DNA from: Anadara kagoshimensis
Lineage: Eukaryota > Mollusca > Bivalvia > Arcoida > Arcidae
DNA length: 64,000 bases
Assembly (NCBI GenBank): GCA_021292105.1
Contig: CM037865.1
Span: 22,423,928-22,487,927, forward strand
Direction of reading: 5' to 3'
The notes beneath the pieces are model-generated. The model was not told the origin of the DNA. It was given only the letters and a program-made list of their open reading frames with translations, and ran no database searches. Positions 56,101 through 64,000 of the stretch are shown here, piece by piece; position 1 is the first letter of the stretch; the number at the start of each line of letters is the position of its first letter. The position numbers and the translations under genes are program-made.

Positions 56101-56537
56101 ATTAAATGGGGTTTCTCCTCCCAGTCAAGAATATGTCACTTATATTGAGACATTATCAGTTATAGTTGAAGTATCAGAAATTTTCACCTTTGCAGTGCTC
56201 TTAAAGCAATGTGCAGACTATGCCTAATGTAATGAAGACACTGATTATTAGGGTATCTCCTTATGGTGAAAGAACAGTCGCTACCTATTTTCAAGTCTTG
56301 GTCAGTCCCTCTTGGACCACCTGCATCCCAGGCTTTATCCTATATGATCTACACAGAACAGATAACAAAGCTTAGGGACCATTTACCTTTTATTAAGTAA
56401 AAAATCCAATAATGTAAGAACAATAATTGTATCTGACATTTAACGAGACTAGAAATCAATATATTTCATTACTGTCAAATACATTTACTTTATTTTTTAA
56501 AATAAATAATTGAATGGCTTCTTATAATGGCCTTGAG

Positions 56538-56642
56538 AATAAAAACATTCTATTATTTTACTTATTGAATTCAAATTTGTTACATTTCAATAAAAACATT
56601 CTATTATTTTATTTATTTAATTCAAATTTAATACATTTCAAT
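56538..56642 (+). repeat. 53-bp tandem duplication
   Basis: ATAAAAACATTCTATTATTT through ACATTTCAAT twice in a row with a few changes. Confidence 0.85.
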
Positions 56643-56649
56643 CGAAAAA

Positions 56650-57400
56650 TGAACTTGAAACAGAATTGAATTTATCAAATTTAGCTTTTTACCAACATAT
56701 AGGTAATTTGGTCCATAATAAGAATACTTGAAAAATAAATTTAAAACAGAGTTCAATTTATCCAACTTTGTCCCTTCTACCTACATGTACATTTATTTTG
56801 ATAAATAGTTTATTTGATAAAAATTCAATTTATAAACTTTGTGAATCTTCCTGCAAATACATTTTGGTCTATAAATAGTATATTCAATGAATAAACTTGA
56901 AACAGAATTCAATTTCTAAAATTTGACTTGTCTACCTACGTATATATACTTTCTGTCAATACACAGTATCTTTGATAAATAAAATTAAAACACTGTTCAA
57001 TTCATCGAACTTTGCACCCATTTTAGACAATAAAATACATAGTATATTTGATAATTTGAAACAGAATTCAATTTCTTATACTGTATAAGAAATTGAATTC
57101 TGTTTCAAATTTATTTATCAAATATACTATGTATTTTATTGTCTAAAATGGGTGCAGAGTCCGATAAATTGAATAGTGTTTCAATTTTATTTACTAGTAT
57201 CAAAGATACCAAAAATATATCTTTGTAGGTAGACATGCTAAATACATGTATAATACACACCCATTTTAGACAATAAAATACATAGTATATTTGATAAATA
57301 AATTTGAAACAGAATTCAATTTACCCAATTTCGTGCATCTACCTACATAAGCATTTTGGTCGATAAATAATATACTCGTAATTTCAAACTTTGTCAGTTT
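56650..57400. repeat. Satellite array of 100-120 bp units with a 300-bp palindrome
   Basis: Units share CTTGAAACAGAATTCAATTT, TTCTACCTACATGTACATTT and TAGTATATTTGATAAAT. Around position 57082 the array turns over: about 56931-57081 is the reverse complement of 57083-57234, nearly perfect for the inner 95 bp, then about 85 percent. After about 57240 units resume in the original direction. Confidence 0.85.
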
Positions 57401-57639
57401 ATCACTCCTTTCAATCAGAAAATCTTTAAATGTCAATCCGTTTTTTGGCAAGAAATCTTAAGCTGACATTACTATGCATCATTTCATCTGCGTGTTGATT
57501 TTGTTAACAGTTTTTTATCAATCAATTTTTTTGTTTACATAATAGTCTGTAAACATCTATTTGCTAGTGTAGTGTTTCATGGTTGCTTATTGCTCTATGT
57601 TATTTTAAATTTGGCATAGAGGAGTGGAGAATTGAAAAA

Positions 57640-57790
57640 TGGAGTTTTTCACTCCTATTTCATGTATGGTGGAGGAAACTGGAGTGCTTGGAAAAAATTC
57701 ACCTGCCTTCAGCAAGTGAACAGACAAATTCTTAAACTAGGATATACCAAAGTGAGATTCGACTCTTAGGCAGCAAGAGATACTGATATT
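57640..57790 (-). repeat. SINE-B copy
   Basis: TTCATGTATGGTGGAGGAAA then CTGGAGTGCTTGGAAAAAAT then AAAGTGAGATTCGACTCTTA. Confidence 0.6.
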
Positions 57791-57824
57791 CGTTATTTAA
57801 AGTGTGCTTAAATATACTCGACAA

Positions 57825-58172
57825 CCACCAACCCTTGAGACAAAGGGATTAAGACAAAGAGGTTGAGAGAAAGGGATTGAGACAAAGGGGTTGAGACAAA
57901 GGGATTAAGACAAAGGGGTTGAGACAAAGGGATTAAGACAAAGGGGTTGCGACAAAGGGATTGAGACAAAGGCATTGAGACAAAGGGACTGAGACAAGGG
58001 ATTGAGACAAAGGGATTGAGACAATTGGATCGCGACAAAGGGATTGAGACAAAGGGATTGAGACAAAAGGATTGTGACAAAGGGATTGAGACAAAGGAAT
58101 TGGGACAAAGAGATTGAGACAAAAGAATTGGGACAAAGGGATGGAGACTAAGGGATTGAGACAAAGGGATTG
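57825..58172 (+). repeat. 14-bp minisatellite, about 25 copies
   Basis: Unit ATTGAGACAAAGGG. Because 14 x 3 = 42, the minus strand stays open in all three frames and yields SQSLCLNPFVSIPL-like peptides; these frames are artefacts of the repeat. Confidence 0.95.
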
Positions 58173-58528
58173 AAAATCTGAATAAATTGATTGTGTGCTT
58201 ACTACATGATCTATGTAACTGGGAATGTTGGCAGAGAATGGTTCATTTTGAACATCGATGGTTATTTGAATAACTTGCATGTATTGGTAAGTGGATAATA
58301 TATGTTTTTGCACAACTGGTCGAGTGAAAAAGATAAACTAGAACTGTCGGAAATGGACTAATATCCCCCACCACCCTACACACAGAAACACATCATGACT
58401 GTAACCCCTAATCCCACCTACCACTGTGGGACAGTGAACTAAGCAATGATCATAGTTCAAGGTCATGACACACTATTGGATCAAGGCATTTATCTGTGTC
58501 AGGTCCATGAAAATTCCCTAAAGCAGTA

Positions 58529-58685
58529 CAGTCTCTATATAAGGGTCACCTGCTTATAAAGACCAGAAGAATTTATCCTAATTGTTCTTTATTCAAATTA
58601 TTTGAACCTGTATATAAAGGTTACCTGCCCATTAAGCCTACTTATACTGGTTCTTTTGGGTGACCTTTATACACAGGTTTGACTG
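58529..58685 (+). mobile_element. MITE-P2 copy with shortened left end
   Basis: TA CAGTCTCTATATAAGGGTCA; right end TTATACACAGGTTTGACTG TA. About 20 bp of the usual left end are missing. Confidence 0.8.
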
Positions 58686-58758
58686 TAATAATGCTATGGC
58701 CCACATTAATTTACAAAAACAGGAAGATAGACATGATGAATTTTGTATACTTACATAA

Positions 58759-58790
58759 CCCCCCCCCCCCCACACACACACACACACCCA
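58759..58790 (+). repeat. Poly(C) followed by (CA)n
   Basis: About 13 C then nine CA units. Confidence 0.95.
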
Positions 58791-59424
58791 TAGTTTGGAT
58801 AGATGTTGGGGGTTATAATAAAATGTTTTAATGTTTGTAAACTTTTTGATGAATTTCTCAAAGTAAGCGTTGGTTACCAGGTTGACCTCAATTTCACCAC
58901 TCAATGTCTGTGCTTTGTGTTTAAGCTGCTTGTATGTTTAGTGTCAACATCTGTTTGGCAGATAGGCGGATGCTTTGGTGGAAATTTTACATGAATTTTG
59001 TACCCTCCCCCCATGTATTTTGTAATCAACAATGGAACTGTTCATTCATGAATGTCGCTGTAGGATAATGCACCACACCATACTAATTACAATAGATCTG
59101 GAAATGTCATCTGAATCTTAAATAAAACCGGTTAGCTTGGAGCAAATCTGAAAATGAGCTATCTTGGACAGCAATTTATATAATATCTATGTCATCAATG
59201 TATATAGCCTCAAACGCCGAAATAATAGGAAAAATGACATGAATATCAATATACACGTGTGTAACAGATAGGAAATATATCCATCAATATCCTAGATCCG
59301 ATAATTAAATATTTCTCATTATGAGATGTAATATGTTACAAATATCTATTGTACTCAGAAGTGGAATAGTCTAGCAATGGAGTTTTACACCCAAGTCAAG
59401 ATTCTTCCACCTATATGGAGTCTG

Positions 59425-59790
59425 GCCGCTGTCACCTAATGGACAAGACGCCAGTCTATAAATCCAGGATCTCTCACTAATGTGAGTTCAATTCTTGTCA
59501 AACTACATGTGAGAAAGTGAATTTTCTTTGCTGTTGGCCTTTATTGGTTCACCTGGTGTCAGTATAATGTGACTGGGAGAGTGGCACACTTGTCTGTGAC
59601 ATACTGACTTGGTGAGCTAGTACCTTAAAGGTGCCCTGAGTGCACGCTGGTACAAGGCGGACTATAAAATACACTCACACTTCACATGCATACACAAACT
59701 TGTTCATAGATTCATCCATAGAGATAAATAAAGTAGTTCTCATCGCCAATTCCTGAAAAATTGCTGATGCAAAGTTAAGCAACAACAACC
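59425..59790 (+). mobile_element. SINE-C copy
   Basis: Head CTGGCCGCTGTCACCTAATG, B-box region GAGTTCAATTCTTGTC, then GTCTGTGACATACTGACTTG, CACTTCACATGCATACACAA, TTGCTGATGCAAAGTTAAGC. Same order as 51168-51530. Confidence 0.8.
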
Positions 59791-59829
59791 TATAAGGAGA
59801 TGGTCAGTTATGTGGTAATGTGGAATGAA

Positions 59830-59895
59830 ATAGCAATGTTTTATGCCAGAGTCAAGACTCTTTCACCGTATATAGAGATGGTCAGTTGTGGCTTG
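59830..59895 (-). repeat. SINE-B tail fragment
   Basis: GTTTTATGCCAGAGTCAAGA then CTCTTTCACCGTATATAGAG. Another such tail lies at 59383-59420. Confidence 0.55.
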
Positions 59896-59901
59896 TGGGA
59901 G

Positions 59902-60178
59902 CAGGGATTTATCAGGGTCTTTTGGGAAAAGGCCCTAAACTAAAAATTGGGAAAAACTATCAACTTTTTGCTCATTTTGGGAAAGCTTTGATGCCATTAA
60001 TGATTAAATCTAATGCTTTTAGTGTATTGAGTTGATTGAAGATTGAGAAAAGGAGCCACATTTATGGCCAGACTTCAGCTATGTATCTGGTACGATTTTC
60101 TAATTGGGAATTTTTTCAACCTATTTTGGGAAAAAATCAATGTTTTTCCATTGGGAATGGGGCCTTGATAAATCCCTG
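59902..60178. mobile_element. CAGGGATTTATC-ended MITE
   Basis: CAGGGATTTATCAGGGTC on the left, GGCCTTGATAAATCCCTG on the right. GGGAAAA motifs recur at both ends. CAGGG termini occur in hAT elements, but a clean 8-bp duplication is not seen, so class is open. Confidence 0.65.
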
Positions 60179-60189
60179 GGGAGTGTGGA

Positions 60190-60450
60190 ATGGATTAGCG
60201 ATGTTTATACCATAGTCAAGATTCTGTCACTTCAGTTTTGGGACTGTGGAGTAGAGCAGTAGTGTTTTATGCCCTAAGTCAAGTTTTTTTCGTTTGTACT
60301 GAGATGGTCACTTCAGGTATGGTATAGGAAATCAGAGTTCCCAGAGAGAACCACCAACTTTCGCCAAACAAACTGAAAAACTTCCTCACACTAGGATCTG
60401 CCTGAATTAGATTTGAACATAGGTGGTGGTGAGAGGCACTGTGATACATT
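60190..60450 (-). repeat. SINE-B copies
   Basis: A tail fragment at 60195-60235 and a longer copy from 60255: GTTTTATGCCCTAAGTCAAG, TGGTATAGGAAATCAGAGTT, then TTAGATTTGAACATAGGTGG. An inverted tail (GAATCTTGACTGGGGCATAA) follows at 60640-60675. Confidence 0.65.
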
Positions 60451-60468
60451 GGCCCTCTAGGCCAGCAT

Positions 60469-60470
<2 letters not shown>

Positions 60471-60503
<33 letters not shown>
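60471..60503 (+). repeat. Poly(C), 33 bases
   Basis: Uninterrupted C33, the longest G/C homopolymer in the window; length may be affected by sequencing error. Confidence 0.95.
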
Positions 60504-61266
60504 ATTCTTCTGAATCTGGAAGTTTAGTGCATTTAAGAAAAGCTCTATCATTCTACCAATAAGTAACATATCTTTTAGCACAACAAATGGTACCACAATC
60601 AAATTCCTTCTACCATCCCAGAACTGACACCCTATAGAATCTTGACTGGGGCATAAAACACCATTATTACTGCACCTACCAGTGAAAAGCTTCCTTTTTT
60701 TAAAAATTCAATGAATAAAAAAAATTCAAAATGAAACCTGAGACTTTAAAAGCAAAATGGTGTGTAATTTGCACATTCAGATAATGTGAGAATGATAAAC
60801 TAACAAGATTATTGCACACACAAAATAATTCAGATTTATGTATAGTAAATTGATTTGAATTCAAATTGAGTACAGTTTAAAAATTTCAACATGAAAATCC
60901 AATTATTACCATTACTGAATTAAACCATGATCAGGTATACTTTACACTCCAGTTTTAAGCATATATTTTGCTATAAAAATTTAATTTTATCATAAAAACT
61001 GGTGAATTCACTAATGTTTATTTGAGGGGATTAAATTTTGTTATTTATATGGGTTAGTAAATACAATGAAATTAAAAGTCAACAAGTTTGTTTTTTTTAA
61101 TTACCCCTCAAACAAAATCAATTTTTGCACATATTTTTTTATGAAGTGTCAATCTGTTGTGATATAGTATACTTGGTCCCAGTCCAAACTCAAAACTATC
61201 TCAAATGCAAATCATAATCTTCACATTCAAAAGATCTACTGGAAGAAAAGAGGGTAAAGAAGACCT

Positions 61267-61590
61267 GGCCCCTTTTTCACAATCATTCCTTAACTAAGAT
61301 TTTCCTTAACTTAAATCTTGCAAAATTCAAAATCTTCATAATTTTGTTATTTTTTTCAAGATATTCAGGAATATCAGGTGTTAATTTTAGGATATTTTCA
61401 AGATTAAAACATTTGCATTTAGTTTGGACAAAATATTCCTCAGTAGTTCCTAAAAGAGATTACCAAAATTTGCTAAATTTAAGTAAAGGAAAATCTTTGC
61501 CAAGGAATAATTGTGAAACAGAGGTCTGTGGCCCCTGTTTCAAAATCATTCCTTAACTAAGATTTTTCTTAACTTAATTTTAAGAAATTT
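61267..61590. mobile_element. Inverted-repeat element plus a third arm
   Basis: Arms GGCCCCTTTTTCACAATCAT then TCCTTAACTAAGATTTTCC (61267-61325) and its inverted copy (61470-61533, GGAAAATCTTTGCCAAGGAA). A third arm in the left orientation follows directly (GGCCCCTGTTTCAAAATCAT, 61531-61590). Confidence 0.65.
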
Positions 61591-61617
61591 TATCAATCAT
61601 TTTTGGAAAAACAAATA

Positions 61618-62496
61618 CAGTTGACTCTCGTTATCTCAAACTCGACGGGGAAATGCAAAAAGTTCGACTTATCCGGAGTTCGAGATAACCGATGTTAAAA
61701 ACGACAACAGAAGGGAAGTAACTCGTACACGCCTACCGGAAGTCGCTTCCGGTTTTATCTTGTCAAACTGTATATTGCCGTTTTCTCCTATATCGTATGT
61801 ATTCAAACATGATGTATAAAAACTGCATTATTTATTATTTGTATTTATAATTGAGAATGTAGTATATAAAAAATCGGGACATTATCTGTTACTTGTTATT
61901 AGCCGACAAATAGTGGAGTCCGCTTTGGTCTCCATACCAGTTTCGCTTTGTTTACTATAATCACCCCAAGCTTCCGGTTGTATTGAGTAATGTTCACATC
62001 ACACACTTTCGGAAGCCATGTTCAGCTTGGCAGTAATTATAACACCTGCTAATCTCCTTGATGGTTTAATTGCTTATGCAAGGGATAATAATTAAGGGCT
62101 TAAGGAAATTGGGAGGTCAGTGCAATGTTGTAATTTTAAAATCAACACGAGGCCGACAGTGAAACATTTTATTTGTGTCGGAATGTGTTTTTTCTACCAA
62201 AAAATCTGTTGGCACTGCCAAACTAATTTTCCTATATTTTTGTTCGAGTTAACAAATTAATTTTCTAAATTTTTTGTTCGAGTTAACTTAACGTCTAACG
62301 AGTGTAATTTTCCTAGGATTTTCGTTCAAGGGGACGAAAATGTTGTTCGACATATCCGATAATTCGAGATATCCGAGTTCAAGATAACCGGAGTGATTTT
62401 GGTTTAATAAAGAACAACTCTGTTCGGACTTTTTAAAAAAGTTCGAGATATCCGGTAGTTCGAGATATCCGAGTTCGAGATAACGAGATTCAACTG
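61618..62496. mobile_element. Pogo/Tigger-like non-autonomous element, 879 bp
   Basis: Ends CAGTTGACTCTCGTTATCTC and GAGATAACGAGATTCAACTG are inverted copies, flanked by TA (61616-61617, 62497-62498). Inner boxes of the type GTTCGAGATATCCG recur several times near both ends. The only longer frame (minus, 62288-62518) translates these boxes as YLELGYLEL repeats and is not a transposase. CAG termini with TA duplication fit pogo-type DNA transposons. Confidence 0.8.
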
Positions 62497-62498
62497 TA

Positions 62499-63835
62499 CT
62501 CGTAAATATTTTTGACAAAAACTAAACATAAATGCTATATACTTGAAGTAATCTTCAAAATAACACTCTAATTCCCAAATATCTTAAAAATTATGAAAAA
62601 AATATTTAAATTGAGTAAAACTGTATATTTTTAATTCTTCTTTTACCTTCTTTTCTGGAATAAACTATACCCCAAGCTTAACTTAAGTCCTATTGTTCCC
62701 TATATTTGTTGAATTCAGGATTGTCCCTCTTTTTTTAACCAAATTCTTACCTGGATTTTCAAAAAAGGGACAATCATGACTAAACCGAAAAAATACTGAA
62801 AAATATCTGCTAATTAGGCCCATTACTAGTTAAATCTATTTCACAAGTTAAGTTAAACATATTTCACGGTTTTCAAGGACACACCGAGAGTAAATTAATA
62901 TTGATAATGGTTTTAAGTTCGATGAAAATATTATGATGTCATTACATAATTCCCTCGTCAATTTGTGTTACAGGTAACAGAGATCCCATATGGTATAGTA
63001 ACAATGTTTTAAGTTGTTATAAAAATTATAAAGGTATTTGAATACTCTGATCAATTATTCATTGTGCCATTTTATTTGATTTTTGCACAAATACATAATA
63101 CTTCCAATGTCAATTATTTTTATTGGTAAAACCCTATATAACTTCAAAAACATATCCTCCAGGCTTGATCCTGCACTCAAAGACTATTTCAGTCTTCTGG
63201 GTACAAAGAGTCCCAATATATCACAAAAAACAATAAAACAACGCCAAACAATTTAGTTGAAACATTTCACCAGCATGAAATAAATTTGTCTCTTCTGTTC
63301 ACTATAATTATAATAATGGATTCTCCGATAATTCTAAGTGCTCGGGGACTCAAAACAATTTTCAAAACGCTGCACATTTTAGGCCATATTTGCATGATAT
63401 GCAACTCAATTTATATATAATTAGGAGACTGGTTGTCTTCCATCGGACTACGTGATACTCTGTAATGTTTTTGCGTTACAATTATTTCATTGGATATAGA
63501 ATCCCATAAAGTGAACACTTCCAATAAAATTGATGCTATTCCAGGAAATTTTAACTTTTTCAAACATTTCCTATAATGCTCAAGTTTTTTTATTTCTCTA
63601 ATTTTAGATCCTGCATCAGGTATTTACCCATGAACCATGTGTTAATTACTCCAAAACATTTAAGTGGAACATTTATTATCATTGGATATGGAACCTCACA
63701 AAGTAAAAATTTCCCATAATAATTATGATATTATTGCAGAAATTTTTGATGTTTTTTAAACATTTAATTTCCATATCATACAGCATATTAACATAAAGAG
63801 ATATTGGTACATTGGTAAACTTCATTAGAAAGATG
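62499..63835. other. No feature recognised
   Basis: AT-rich; no exon of the synaptotagmin C2A domain or other family seen. 63480-63560 and 63670-63740 are weakly alike (CATTGGATATAGAATCCCAT / CATTGGATATGGAACCTCAC, then AGTGAA/AGTAAA and CC-AATAAT), an old duplication. Confidence 0.35.
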
Positions 63836-63839
63836 TGGG

Positions 63840-64000
63840 CCAGAGTCGATAGGTGTCAAGGTAATTCAGTGGTAGAGTGTTCCATAAGTACTGGAAAGGT
63901 CCCAGGATCAAGTTCCAATTTGGCTGCTTTTTTTCTATTTCCTGTTACATTTGGGAGCTTGTCTGTCCCTGGAAAATGGCCAAACAACAGGTTGGTCCCA
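63840..64000 (+). mobile_element. SINE-D copy, cut by the window edge
   Basis: GGTAATTCAGTGGTAGAGTG (A-box region), GGTCCCAGGATCAAGTTCCA (B-box region), TTTCTATTTCCTGTTACATT. Same order as 9525-9660. Confidence 0.65.

Noticed and set aside
57808..58313. Minus-strand open frames of 67-126 codons reading SQSLCLNPFV repeats
   Set aside because: They are produced by the 14-bp minisatellite in all three frames; no start context, splice sites or family resemblance.
62288..62518. Minus-strand frame with YLELGYLEL repeats as a protein
   Set aside because: It is the translation of reiterated terminal boxes of the pogo-like element and crosses the element's end.

Overview
This is AT-rich, intron-bearing animal DNA, and the evidence points to a mollusc. 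The protein fragments are metazoan (synaptotagmin C2B, AMN1, ArfGAP2/3). Several interspersed repeats resemble families that, from general knowledge, are common in bivalve and gastropod genomes: an element whose ends read like CACCTGA...TCAGGTGAGC, and tandem blocks containing GATTTGACCTAGTGACCT. No species can be named from sequence alone. There are no bacterial-type genes, operons, CRISPR arrays or rRNA genes.

Layout. 1-2.6 kb: a decayed Mutator-like (MULE) transposon remnant (DDE transposase, Ulp1-like protease and PHD-finger pieces in shifted frames), followed by tandem repeats. 2.86-3.34 kb: a non-autonomous hAT element with an 8-bp target duplication. 4.28-10.5 kb: two host genes start head to head across a 111-bp gap. 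The first exon of an ArfGAP2/3 gene reads leftward out of the window. A complete seven-exon AMN1 gene (268 residues) reads rightward. 10.5-29.3 kb: intergenic DNA dominated by tandem arrays, SINEs and MITEs. 29.3-41.0 kb: the last three exons of a synaptotagmin gene on the minus strand (most of C2B and the C terminus). 41.0-64.0 kb: upstream DNA, probably a very long synaptotagmin intron or its 5' flank, again packed with repeats. No C2A exon was recognised there.

Repeats. Working names used below: SINE-A (tRNA head, about 340 bp, tail ATTACTCAACTCAAC, 12-14 bp target duplications); SINE-B (body with TGGTTTCCTCCACCAT, tail AATCTTGACTGGGGCATAAA); SINE-C (head GGCCGAGGTGGCCTAATGGA); SINE-D (head GGTAGAGCACTTGCC-like, often followed by TTTCCTGTTA); MITE-P1 (ends CAGTAAAACCTCG, TA duplication); MITE-P2 (ends CAGTCAAACCTGCCTTAAAG, TA duplication); MITE-A (ends GGCAAACAACTTTGACCTG). 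About twenty separate tandem arrays with units of 14-340 bp are present, and several are tandemly amplified pieces of the mobile elements. All coordinates and homologies were read by eye; no search was run.
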